Shown here one piece after another: positions 34,769-42,387 of a stretch of DNA of 64,000 nucleotides. Origin of the DNA: an uncultured Dialister sp. (GTDB lineage: Bacteria; Bacillota; Negativicutes; Veillonellales; Dialisteraceae); NCBI GenBank assembly GCA_934178345.1, contig CAKPQG010000007.1, positions 1-64,000 on the forward strand, read 5' to 3'. The notes beneath the pieces are model-generated. The model did no database searches, was not told where the DNA came from, and saw nothing but the letters and a program-made list of their open reading frames with translations. The position numbers and the translations under genes were made by a program. Numbering within the stretch: the first letter of the stretch is position 1; the number at the start of each line of letters is the position of its first letter.

Positions 34769-36307
34769 ATGAATAGGATTTCTAAAGCAGTATTGACTGC
34801 ACTTGTTTTCACATCGCTTGCACTTGGCGGTTGCGGCGGCGGAGAGAAGGCATCCGGCGAAAAGACCTTGGTCTATGCTACGACCGGGTATGGCCGTGAG
34901 ATGGGAGATGCAGGACTCGATCCACACGAGAATTATTCCGGATGGAGTACCGTGCGCTATGGCGTAGGGGAGACACTATTCCGCTTGTCCGATGCGATGA
35001 CTCCGGAGCCATGGCTGGCGAAGCGTTTCGAATACGTCGATGACAGCACGGTGGATATAGAGCTCCGTGATGGGATTTCTTTTTCCAGCGGGCGAAAAAT
35101 GGATGGAGAGGCCGTGAAGGAATGTCTGGAGGCACTGGTGGCGAAGAATCCAAGAGCGGCCTTTGATCTTAAAATCGATCGGATCGATGCCAAAGAAAAC
35201 ACGGTCCGCATTCACACGAAGGAATCCTCACCGAGTCTCATTTTCTATCTTTGTGATCCCTATGCGGCCATTGTGGATATGAAAGCGGACAGGAAGGAAG
35301 GCCGGGTATCAGGGACAGGCCCATATGTGGCGGACTCTGTGACGGATACAGAAATCCATCTGCACAAGAATACATCCTATTGGAATGGCAGTCCGAAAGT
35401 GGATCATCTGATCGTGAAGGCTGTCACCGATGGGGATGCGATGACGGCTGCGCTGCAGGCCGGAAATATCGATGCCACGTATGGACTGCCTTATGCCAGC
35501 TATCCGCTTTTTGAGGATCCTTCGAAATTTCAGGTCTCCAAGGTGGCCACCAGCCGCAATTTCTTCGGTCAGGTCAATATGCATTCGCCCGTCATGCAGG
35601 ATATACGCGTGAGAAAGGCGATCGACATGGCGATCGATCGCGATGGATTCGTGAATCATCTGCTGGCAGGACATGGAGAGGTAGCGGTCGGCCCCTTCCC
35701 GAAGGCTCTTCCGTTTGGTGCATCACATGTGCATGGCGTATCGCATCAGACGGAGGAAGCCAGAAAACTTCTGGAAGAGGCAGGCTGGAAGGATACCGAT
35801 GGAAACGGCTATGTGGATAAGGACGGGAAAGATCTGACCATCCGTTGGCTGACGTATCCGGGCCGCATGGAGCTTCCTGCACTTGCCGAGCTCGTGCAGG
35901 ATGATCTGAAGCAGATCGGGATCAAGGTGGATATCGAGTGCTCGGCAGATCATTTGAAAGTGCTGGAAGCAGGGAATTATGATGTGTATGCCAGCGCACT
36001 TGTCACGGCACCCACGGGGGATCCGGAGTATTTCTTCCATACCTGCGCGCTGGATCAGTCGACCAAGAACCGTGGCTTCTATCACAATGATCGGCTGGAA
36101 GCCCTTGCCAAAGAGATGCACCAGACATTTGATATAGAGAAAAGAAATCAGCTCGCTATAGAGATGCAGCAGATCATTTTGGATGACCATGCATTTTACT
36201 TCATTTCTTATCTGCAGATGGGGATTTTGTCCCGCAAGGGCGTGACTGGTCTTGCCGCCCATCCTTCAGACTATTATGAAATCACTGCGGAGCTGGATGT
36301 ACAATGA
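34769..36307 (+). CDS. Extracellular solute-binding lipoprotein (SBP_bac_5; NikA-like)
   Basis: 512 residues with a lipoprotein signal (SLALGGC, Cys22) and family 5 binding-protein architecture (LVYATTGYGREMGDAGLDPHE, YGVGETLFRL, WLAKRFEY, FSSGRKMDGEAV, VRKAIDMAIDR, VDIECSAD). Resembles NikA-type nickel or metal-chelate binders more than oligopeptide binders, mainly at the N-terminus. ATG at 34769 follows AAGGAG. The next ATPase starts within its last codon (ATGA overlap). Substrate is inference. Confidence 0.88.
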   Translation: MNRISKAVLTALVFTSLALGGCGGGEKASGEKTLVYATTGYGREMGDAGLDPHENYSGWSTVRYGVGETLFRLSDAMTPEPWLAKRFEYVDDSTVDIELRDGISFSSGRKMDGEAVKECLEALVAKNPRAAFDLKIDRIDAKENTVRIHTKESSPSLIFYLCDPYAAIVDMKADRKEGRVSGTGPYVADSVTDTEIHLHKNTSYWNGSPKVDHLIVKAVTDGDAMTAALQAGNIDATYGLPYASYPLFEDPSKFQVSKVATSRNFFGQVNMHSPVMQDIRVRKAIDMAIDRDGFVNHLLAGHGEVAVGPFPKALPFGASHVHGVSHQTEEARKLLEEAGWKDTDGNGYVDKDGKDLTIRWLTYPGRMELPALAELVQDDLKQIGIKVDIECSADHLKVLEAGNYDVYASALVTAPTGDPEYFFHTCALDQSTKNRGFYHNDRLEALAKEMHQTFDIEKRNQLAIEMQQIILDDHAFYFISYLQMGILSRKGVTGLAAHPSDYYEITAELDVQ

Positions 36308-37095
36308 GTGAGACGGAGGTACTTAGCTTCTCCCATGTCTCTATCGCGTACGGAGAACAGGTGGCTGCCCGAGATATTTCGTTTACGCTTTCCAGAGGTG
36401 AGTGTCTGACCATTGTCGGCGAATCTGGCAGTGGAAAGACGACGCTCTGTAAAGCTATACTGGGCCTGCTTTCCCCCGATGGGCGCATCACTGCCGGTGA
36501 CATAGACTTCAAAGGGCAGTCCCTTTTGAAAATGAGCACGAAAGAAAGACGGAGCCTGCTGGGGAAGGAGATCACCACCATTTTTCAAGACACGAAGGAC
36601 GCCTTTTGCCCCATTCGCACGGTGGGAAGTCAGATCCATGAGGCGATGGAAGCGCATGGCAGGACTTCGGCATCTTCACTTCGTGAAAAAGCCTTTTCTC
36701 TTATGCGGAAGCTGGGACTGGAGGAAGCCATCCGGATCTGGGACAGCTATCCCTCTGAGCTTTCCGGCGGTATGATGCAGCGCGTGGGCATCGTGAGTGC
36801 GCTGCTGCCGGAGCCCGAGCTGATCTTGGCGGATGAGCCCACCAGTGCGCTCGATGTACTCGCCAGGCAGGAAGTGGTGAGAGAGCTTTTGCTGGTGAAA
36901 AAGGAGATCAAGGGCTCGCTTCTCTGCATCACGCATCAGATCGAGGTTGCAAGGCAGCTTGCGGATCAGGGGATGATCATCCGTCAGGGGCATATCGTAG
37001 AACAGGGGAGAGCGGAAGACCTATGGCAGCATCCGAAAGAAGACTACACGAAGCGGCTGCTCTTCGCGGGGCGTTCTTGCCGTCGTACCTTTTGA
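36304..37095 (+). CDS. ABC transporter ATPase (DppD/NikD-like)
   Basis: 263 residues: Walker A GESGSGKTT, Q-loop region TIFQDTKDAF, signature LSGGMMQRVGI, Walker B LILADEPTSALD, His switch CITHQIE. Usual family length is ~260-330, so it lacks the long C-terminal oligopeptide tail, as NikD does. Coupled to the binding protein by a 4-nt overlap. Confidence 0.93.
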   Translation: MSETEVLSFSHVSIAYGEQVAARDISFTLSRGECLTIVGESGSGKTTLCKAILGLLSPDGRITAGDIDFKGQSLLKMSTKERRSLLGKEITTIFQDTKDAFCPIRTVGSQIHEAMEAHGRTSASSLREKAFSLMRKLGLEEAIRIWDSYPSELSGGMMQRVGIVSALLPEPELILADEPTSALDVLARQEVVRELLLVKKEIKGSLLCITHQIEVARQLADQGMIIRQGHIVEQGRAEDLWQHPKEDYTKRLLFAGRSCRRTF

Positions 37096-37175
37096 TCTTT
37101 TGGGGAAATGATATCTCTCTGCAGGCACGGGCATTTTGTCAGCATTTTCTTACCATGCATTTGACTGGAGACGCC

Positions 37176-37931
37176 ATGGATATTCTACTGGAAGGGCGGG
37201 GCCTCACCCGAAGATTTCAAAAGAAAGGCCAGACCATCGAAGCCGTGCATGAGGTCAGCTTCACGTTGCAGAAAGGGACAGCGCTTGGGATCGTGGGAGC
37301 CTCGGGCTCTGGGAAAAGTACTCTGGCGAGGATGGCGGCGGGGCTGCTCTTGCCTTCCGAAGGAAAGCTCCTGTTCCATGGAAGCCCTTTGGAGGGAAAA
37401 AAGGGACTCAGTCATCTCTGGAAGCGGTTGCAGATGATTTTTCAGATGCCTCGTGAATCCTTCGATCCACGCTGGACACTGGAGGAAAGCATTAGGGAAG
37501 GATTGTCAGAGCAAGGAATCCAAGGGGCAGCTGCGGAGCTACATGTCAGGAAGGCCGCGGAAGCATGCCAGCTTCCTTTGAAGATCCTCTCGAAAAGACC
37601 GCACGAGGTCAGTGGCGGCGAATGTCAGCGGGCTGCCATCGCAAGAGCGCTCGTGCTGAAGCCGGAAATCTTTGTCTGTGATGAGATGACCAGCGCCTTG
37701 GATCCTTTGGTGCAGCAGGATATACTAGAGCTTTTGATCGCATTAAAAAAAGAGAAACAGCTTTCGTTCCTCTTCGTCAGTCATGATATTTCGCTCACGG
37801 AGCGGTTTTGTGACGCACTCCTCATTATGCATCAGGGAATATGCGTCGAGCAGGGAGCCATGGAGGAGATCCTGCGTCATCCGAAGGAACTCTATACCCG
37901 CCGTCTGCTCGAAGCCGCTGGCGTAGGATAA
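37176..37931 (+). CDS. ABC transporter ATPase (DppF/NikE-like)
   Basis: 251 residues: Walker A GASGSGKST, MIFQMPRESFDPRWTLEES Q-loop region, VSGGECQRAAIARAL signature, FVCDEMTSALD Walker B and VSHD switch. ATG at 37176 with GGAG before it is chosen; the frame opens earlier within the upstream gene but carries no domain there. Last gene of the importer operon. Confidence 0.92.
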   Translation: MDILLEGRGLTRRFQKKGQTIEAVHEVSFTLQKGTALGIVGASGSGKSTLARMAAGLLLPSEGKLLFHGSPLEGKKGLSHLWKRLQMIFQMPRESFDPRWTLEESIREGLSEQGIQGAAAELHVRKAAEACQLPLKILSKRPHEVSGGECQRAAIARALVLKPEIFVCDEMTSALDPLVQQDILELLIALKKEKQLSFLFVSHDISLTERFCDALLIMHQGICVEQGAMEEILRHPKELYTRRLLEAAGVG

Positions 37932-37935
37932 AAGC

Positions 37936-37985
37936 AAAAAGGGGCTGTGAAGAAATGAATTCACATTTCTTCACAGCCCCTTTTT
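37936..37985. terminator. Long perfect terminator hairpin of the importer operon
   Basis: GGGGCTGTGAAGAAATG pairs with CATTTCTTCACAGCCCC over a short AATT-type loop, with A-run before and T-run after; acts in both directions. Confidence 0.92.
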
Positions 37986-37999
37986 ACTTTACTTTCATT

Positions 38000-38280
38000 T
38001 GGTTCAGGGTTCAAGGTTCAGGGCTCTCGTGGCGGCTTCGCCGCCTTATTTTAGAAGATGGTATTCTCGTATCGCAGCCTTCCCCTCTAGGGAATGCAAT
38101 TAAGTTAAGCGGCAGAACATCCTTGGCTCCCCATCGGGGGAGCTGCCCGGAGGGCTGAGGGGGCAGCACTACGGTATATCCAACATTGTTCGATGGCCGC
38201 TGGCATGCCCCTATTGCCTTCGGCACTTCCCCCGAAGGGGGGAAGCAAGTCATTACGGTGCTAACAATTTTGCGCTCCAT
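38000..38280. repeat. Intergenic repeats, GC-rich palindromic family
   Basis: GGTTCAG heptads, GGCGGCTTCGCCGCC, then GGCTCCCCATCGGGGGAGC, GCCCGGAGGGC and CTTCCCCCGAAGGGGG. Same family as 13900-14110, 17040-17220 and 44088-44130. No gene is seen. Confidence 0.6.
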
Positions 38281-38283
38281 ATA

Positions 38284-38658
38284 TTACTTCATGAACATAT
38301 CGATCGCCTGATTCATGCGCGTGATGGCCTCCTGGTCATTCTCCTGCACCGCTTCCACGATGCAGTGCTCCATATGCTCCTTCAGGAGAAGCTTGCCGGT
38401 ATTATTGATCTCCGCACGCACTGCGGCGAGCTGGATCAGGACATCGGCGCAGTCCCTTTGGTTCTCGAGCATCTTCTTGATCGATTCCATATGGCCGATG
38501 GATCTGGATATCCGATTCATGATCGCTTTGATCTTTTGCGGGTCATGCGTATGGCTGTGATTGTGATGATGTCCGTCATGGGTGTGCCCGATCACATGGG
38601 TGTGGACATGTCCATCGCCATGATCGTGGACAAAAACTTTATTCTTTGTATCTTCCAT
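38284..38658 (-). CDS. CsoR/RcnR-family metal-sensing repressor with His-rich N-terminus
   Basis: 124 residues. The C-terminal ~85 residues are a DUF156 four-helix repressor with the Cys-x24-His-x3-Cys pattern (RDCADVL, then KEHMEHC), matching the C-H-C metal ligands of CsoR spacing. The first ~40 residues contain about a dozen His (DHGDGHVHTH, HTHDGHHHNHSHTH), a nickel/cobalt/zinc-type chelating tail. It lies convergent to the nickel/peptide ABC operon, 350 bp away, so it may control metal import or efflux. Metal identity is inference; CHC ligands favour Cu or Ni/Co sensing. Confidence 0.88.
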   Translation of the reverse strand: MEDTKNKVFVHDHGDGHVHTHVIGHTHDGHHHNHSHTHDPQKIKAIMNRISRSIGHMESIKKMLENQRDCADVLIQLAAVRAEINNTGKLLLKEHMEHCIVEAVQENDQEAITRMNQAIDMFMK

Positions 38659-38732
38659 AAGAGGTTTTGATTCCTTTCACTTTTTGTAGGAAGCACGGAT
38701 CCCATCTGATGAGCGATCGAATCGGCGTTTCT

Positions 38733-38895
38733 TAGGGAAACACTGATTAAATCGTTGTCTGATTTCATTCTGGGATTTTTATACAGAGCAAGGAATCATC
38801 TGACGCGAATAGCGAGCTATTTAAGGAAGATGATGACGAAGCTATGTATAAAAATCCATATGAAATCCGGCTCTGCTATTTAATCAGCGTTTCCC
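38733..38895. mobile_element. 165-bp MITE-like element, copy 2 (inverted)
   Basis: Same ends as 4107-4271 (TAGGGAAACACTGATTAAAT) but with the core reverse-complemented. Located just upstream of the metal-repressor gene, where it may affect its promoter. Confidence 0.75.
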
Positions 38896-38995
38896 TTATA
38901 TTATACCCGATAAAAAAGGCGGTGGCTAGGGAACCGGGCATCGGCGTGTTCATAAGGAGCAGCAGTCCACATACAGAGGGCGATAGGCCTCCTAT

Positions 38996-39049
38996 ATGTA
39001 TGCTTTTAACTCATTTCCAATGTCTTCTTCATATAGAATAAGCATACAT
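38996..39049. promoter_or_regulatory. Inverted repeat upstream of the iron alcohol dehydrogenase
   Basis: ATGTATGCTT and AAGCATACAT are exact 10-bp complements 34 bp apart, about 120 bp before the gene. Possible regulator site; no regulator gene adjoins it. Confidence 0.35.
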
Positions 39050-39169
39050 GTTCCGGTTTGCATAAAAAAGTGTATACTATAAGAAGAAGGACGGATCAGA
39101 ATTTCTTCGATCAAGAGATCCTGATCGTCCATCCTTCCGTATGATTCTATGCCAAAAGGAGGAGTCACT

Positions 39170-40339
39170 ATGTTCCGTTTCACATTACCAAGAGATATTT
39201 ATTGTGGTCATGGAGCCATTGATGAGCTGTCTTTGCTGAAGGGTCACAAGAAAGCTTTCATTTGCACCGGTGGTCATTCCATGCGGGCAGGCGGTTTCCT
39301 TCAGAAGACTGAAAAAGTGCTGAAGGACGCAGGACTTGCCACCTATACGCTCGAAGGCATCACACCGGATCCATCCATCGAGGAAGTGCAGAAGGGCGCG
39401 AAGCTGATGGAAGAATTCCAGCCGGACGTGATCGTGGCGATTGGCGGCGGTTCACCGATCGATGCAGCCAAGGCCATGTGGGTCTTCTATGAATATCCGA
39501 ATCTGACATTCGATGAGATCAAAAAGCCATTCTCTTTGCCGCCGCTTCGTCAGAAGGCGATCTTCATCGCGATCCCATCCACATCGGGGACTGCGACAGA
39601 AGTCACAGCCTTCTCGGTCATCACGGACTACTCGACAGGCATCAAGTATCCGCTCGCCGATTTCAATCTGACGCCGGATCTAGCCATCCTTGACCTCGAC
39701 ATCCCGGCCACCATGCCGAAGAAACTCACCGCGCATACAGGCATGGACGCGCTGACACATGCGACCGAGTCCTACGTGTCGAAGTTTGCGAATGGCTTCA
39801 CGGAACCGCTCTCCAAGCAGGCTGTCTCCGATATTTTTGACAACATCGTAGAGTCGTATCATGGAGACAAGGAAGCCAGAGGCAAAATGCATATCGCGCA
39901 GTGCCTTGCCGGTATGGCCTTCTCGAATGGTCTTCTGGGGATCACACATTCTCTCGCGCACAAGATCGGTGCCGTCTTCCATATCCCGCATGGGTGTGCG
40001 AATGCCATCCTGATGCCGTATGTCATTCAGTTCAATAAGAGGGCCTGCCTTTCGCGCTACGCCGACCTCGCCCGCGTGGCCGGCCTTCCGGGACGCACCG
40101 ATGCACAGCTTGTCATTTCCTATGAGGAAGCCATCCAGAAACTGAATCAGAAGATGGATATCCCGCTGACGCTCAAAGACTATGGGGTGCCCGAGGAGTT
40201 GTACCTTGCCAAGAAGGATGCCATCGCTGAGAATGCCGTCCTCGATGCCTGCACCCCGGAGAACCCGCGTGAGGCAGATGCGGAAGCTATGGCAAAGATC
40301 CTCGAATGTGCTTACTATGGGAAGACTGTAAATTTCTGA
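39170..40339 (+). CDS. Iron-containing alcohol dehydrogenase
   Basis: About 389 residues, group III ADH. NAD-site motif GGGSPIDAAKA; Fe ligands in LTAHTGMDALTHATESY and HSLAHKIGAVFHIPHGCANA. Acts on primary alcohols/aldehydes or related substrates in fermentation, cytosolic. ATG at 39170 behind AAAGGAGGAG; an upstream ATG adds seven residues of the ribosome site. Single gene, ended by a strong terminator. Confidence 0.92.
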   Translation: MFRFTLPRDIYCGHGAIDELSLLKGHKKAFICTGGHSMRAGGFLQKTEKVLKDAGLATYTLEGITPDPSIEEVQKGAKLMEEFQPDVIVAIGGGSPIDAAKAMWVFYEYPNLTFDEIKKPFSLPPLRQKAIFIAIPSTSGTATEVTAFSVITDYSTGIKYPLADFNLTPDLAILDLDIPATMPKKLTAHTGMDALTHATESYVSKFANGFTEPLSKQAVSDIFDNIVESYHGDKEARGKMHIAQCLAGMAFSNGLLGITHSLAHKIGAVFHIPHGCANAILMPYVIQFNKRACLSRYADLARVAGLPGRTDAQLVISYEEAIQKLNQKMDIPLTLKDYGVPEELYLAKKDAIAENAVLDACTPENPREADAEAMAKILECAYYGKTVNF

Positions 40340-40373
40340 GAGATCGGCTTTAGCGAAAATGTGACTGCCAATA

Positions 40374-40405
40374 AAAAAGCACTGTGAGATCCACAGTGCT
40401 TTTTT
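40374..40405. terminator. Bidirectional terminator between Fe-ADH and tRNA-Leu
   Basis: GCACTGTG/CACAGTGC stem with A-run before and T-run after; serves both convergent genes. Confidence 0.9.
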
Positions 40406-40488
40406 GGTGCGAGCGAAGGGACTCGAACCCCCATGCACAAGGCGCAGGATCCTAAATCCTGTGCGTCTACCAATTCCGCCACGCTCGC
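40405..40488 (-). tRNA. tRNA-Leu (anticodon TAG)
   Basis: Read on the minus strand: acceptor GCGAGCG/CGCTCGC with encoded CCA, D-arm GGTAGAC, anticodon stem CAGGA with loop TTTAGGA (TAG), and T-arm GGGGGTTCGAGTCCC. The class II variable arm fits leucine. Ends at the shared terminator. Confidence 0.95.
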
Positions 40489-40570
40489 ATGGCTTGCGAT
40501 ACCTATTATATAAGGTCAGGACCTTTTGGTCAATGGGGGCGAGGAGATGACTTTTGACGAGGGGAAAAAC

Positions 40571-40611
40571 ATATCATTCGATATTGAACTATTTGAATAT
40601 TGTGATATAAT
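40571..40611 (+). promoter_or_regulatory. Rubredoxin promoter within a palindrome
   Basis: TTGAAC (40584-40589), 16-bp spacer and TATAAT (40606-40611). The promoter lies inside an imperfect inverted repeat from ATATCATTCGATATT to GAATATTGTGATAT, a candidate operator. ~165 nt leader follows, with a hairpin CTTTCGATTT/AAATCGAAAG (40663-40693). Confidence 0.5.
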
Positions 40612-40774
40612 ACTATATAGAGAGATGTAAATATAGAAGGAAGAGAAATACGAATCCAATCACTTTCGATTTCAATCTTGTAAAATCGAAAGCTGCGATC
40701 GAATCGGCATTTCCTTCCTACAGGGAAGGCGCCATGCGTCTGAACTGTGAGTTTTCCCAAAGGAGGAAACGACT

Positions 40775-40939
40775 ATGAAAAAGTATGTATGCACGGTATG
40801 CGGATGGATTTACGATGAAGCCAAAGGCGATCCGGACAATGGCATCGCCCCGGGAACCAAGTTTGAAGATCTGCCGGCAGACTATGTATGCCCGGTCTGC
40901 GGCGCCGGCAAGGATGAATTTGAAGTTTACGAAGGATGA
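40775..40939 (+). CDS. Rubredoxin
   Basis: 54 residues with two CxxC knuckles (YVCTVCGWIYDEA and DYVCPVCGAGKD), the Fe(Cys)4 site of rubredoxin, of standard length. An electron carrier, here likely for oxygen/peroxide detoxification in an anaerobe. AAAGGAGG sits 9 nt before ATG. No partner oxidoreductase adjoins it. Confidence 0.97.
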   Translation: MKKYVCTVCGWIYDEAKGDPDNGIAPGTKFEDLPADYVCPVCGAGKDEFEVYEG

Positions 40940-40975
40940 TTGTTAATTATTGTTTCCGAAAGTAATAAACAATAC

Positions 40976-41004
40976 TTGACAATGGGAACGATTTGAGGTA
41001 ATAT
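40976..41004 (+). promoter_or_regulatory. Promoter of a candidate small RNA
   Basis: TTGACA, 17-bp spacer, TAATAT, with an inverted repeat TATTGTTT/AAACAATA (40948-40974) immediately upstream as a possible operator. Confidence 0.55.
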
Positions 41005-41010
41005 AGAATC

Positions 41011-41121
41011 GTAAACAAAAGGAAATCACCATTGGCCGTGATGATTCCACTCATTGTTACAAATCTTTCTCAACAACTCCAAACACCTCTAAAAAGCCTC
41101 CCTTCGGGGAGGCTTTAGGCG
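41011..41121 (+). ncRNA. Candidate small RNA
   Basis: A ~110-nt stretch between a good promoter and a hairpin AAAGCCTCCC/GGGAGGCTTT with UUCG loop; only three T follow, so termination is not certain. It could encode a 28-codon TTG-started peptide, but that frame runs through the hairpin, so I favour RNA. Not matched to a known family. Confidence 0.35.
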
Positions 41122-41142
41122 TTTCATAGGGAAAACGAATGT

Positions 41143-41188
41143 AAAAAGGCGGTGTGACAAAACATACAGTTTTTGTCACACCGCCTTT
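41143..41188 (-). terminator. Terminator of mscL
   Basis: AAAGGCGGTGTGACAAAAA stem on the minus strand ending in a T-run, 20 bp after the mscL stop. Confidence 0.85.
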
Positions 41189-41206
41189 GCTGGCGAAAGA
41201 GACGTT

Positions 41207-41635
41207 TCAGAGTTGTGCTGTGCAGTGCGGGCAGCGGGTCGCATCATCTGCGATCGCTTCTTTGCAGTAGGGGCACTTTCTGATTTCCTTTGGCGGAGCT
41301 TTCGGGAAGAAATGATTGATCTGCTTGATGGCGATAAAGATGACGAAAGCAATGATCAGGAAATCAATGACTGCATTCAGAAATTCTCCATAGGCGATGA
41401 CCGGGACGCCGAGCTCTTTCGCTTCTGCGAGCGTGGAGACCGGAGTGCCGCCTAAGGTGATGAAAAGACTGGAGAAGTCGATACCGCCCAAAAGGTAGCC
41501 CAGCGGGGGCATGATGACATTGCTGACCAGGGAAGAAACGATTTTTCCGAATGCAGCGCCGATGACGACACCGACTGCCATGTCTACCACATTGCCGCGA
41601 AGGGCAAAGTCTTTGAATTCTTTGAGCATACCCAT
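41207..41635 (-). CDS. mscL: Large-conductance mechanosensitive channel with C-terminal zinc ribbon
   Basis: 142 residues: MscL start MLKEFKDFALRGNVVDMAVGVVIGAAFGKIV (TM1 pore helix), TM2 FLIIAFVIFIAIKQINHF, and then, instead of the usual end, RKCPYCKEAIADDATRCPHCTAQL, two CxxC pairs forming a zinc ribbon. The channel releases osmolytes at high membrane tension; the ribbon may aid assembly or sense redox/metal. ATG after AAAGGAG. Alone, minus strand. Confidence 0.95.
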   Translation of the reverse strand: MGMLKEFKDFALRGNVVDMAVGVVIGAAFGKIVSSLVSNVIMPPLGYLLGGIDFSSLFITLGGTPVSTLAEAKELGVPVIAYGEFLNAVIDFLIIAFVIFIAIKQINHFFPKAPPKEIRKCPYCKEAIADDATRCPHCTAQL

Positions 41636-41785
41636 GAGGGAACGTCTCCTTTCTAAAAAATAAAGAAATTATTTTCCATATCTTACCATAAGTGAAGGAA
41701 CGTTGGGAAGAGTATAAAAATAGCGAATCGCCCAAAAGGAGAGACTCTGACAGGGGGGACACAGAGGAAAGAGATACTTGCTTTC

Positions 41786-41828
41786 CAGGGAAACACAGAT
41801 TCTGCGATTGAATCAGCGTTTCCCTGGG
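41786..41828. repeat. Short TIR palindrome
   Basis: CAGGGAAACACAGATTC and GAATCAGCGTTTCCCTG face each other; solo MITE-end form, just upstream of the T-box promoter. Confidence 0.6.
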
Positions 41829-41845
41829 ATTTTTTTTAGAGAAAT

Positions 41846-41874
41846 TTGACATATTCCTTTATCCATGCTATAGT
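41846..41874 (+). promoter_or_regulatory. Promoter of the T-box leader
   Basis: Consensus TTGACA, 17-bp spacer, TATAGT; transcription starts just before the T-box. Confidence 0.8.
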
Positions 41875-41881
41875 ATGTCCA

Positions 41882-42130
41882 ATAAGCGATGAAGAAAAAG
41901 AGTACGCAGGGATTTCTTCTCATAGCGAGTCCGGACAGTGCAAGCGGGCAGAGAAACTTTGCTGAAGTGCGTTTCAGAGCCAGGAGACCGAAATGAAGTA
42001 GGCTCTTCCGGGGATTCCCGTTACAGGATCAGAGTCTGCTTGGACTTAGAGAGGCCGATGCGGTGACGCAGCGGTGAAATTGGGTGAGAATCACGAGTCT
42101 TTCGTCCCATGGGGGAGGAAGGGCTTTTTT
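41882..42130 (+). promoter_or_regulatory. T-box riboswitch leader
   Basis: The 5' part has the K-turn and AGTA box (GCGATGAAGAAAAAGAGTAC), then a distal-arm GAGTCCGGACAGTGCAAGC segment. The 3' part has the T-box-like antiterminator core (AAATTGGGTGAGAATCACGA) ending TTCGTCCC. A terminator at 42095-42130 pairs AGTCTTTCGTCCC with GGGAGGAAGGGCT before TTTTTT. T-boxes read uncharged tRNA. A GCU triplet before GAAG on the 3' side of stem I is the best specifier candidate (Ala), with Cys UGC or Glu GAA as alternatives by register; not settled here. Confidence 0.8.
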
Positions 42131-42179
42131 GTTGCCTGAAATGGGCTGAGAGTGCATGGCTTTTTATACTGCGCGCGTA

Positions 42180-42360
42180 TGAAAAGTTTGAAAGCAGGGA
42201 TGAGTGGCTAGGGATTAGTAGCTAGGGATTAGGGGCGCAAAGTGCCTGGTGACTGGCGATTAGTGATTTGAATACTACTTTGGGGTATCATCCCCGTTGA
42301 ACCTGTAGAACCTACAGAACCCATTGAACCTCTTTCCAACAGCACGCCTCATGGGCTACT
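42180..42360. repeat. Repeat mosaic between T-box and its gene
   Basis: Anchor TTTGAAAGCAGGGATGAG, CTAGGGA heptads, CTGGTGA, then a 9-bp GAACCT series, inserted between the T-box terminator and the transporter start. Confidence 0.75.
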
Positions 42361-42387
42361 CGGTTATGACTAAAGGAGGAAAAAGAT

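Noticed and set aside
41032..41118. 28-codon TTG-started peptide in the candidate small RNA
   Set aside because: Its frame passes through the terminator-like hairpin, and TTG with weak spacing is poor evidence; kept as RNA.
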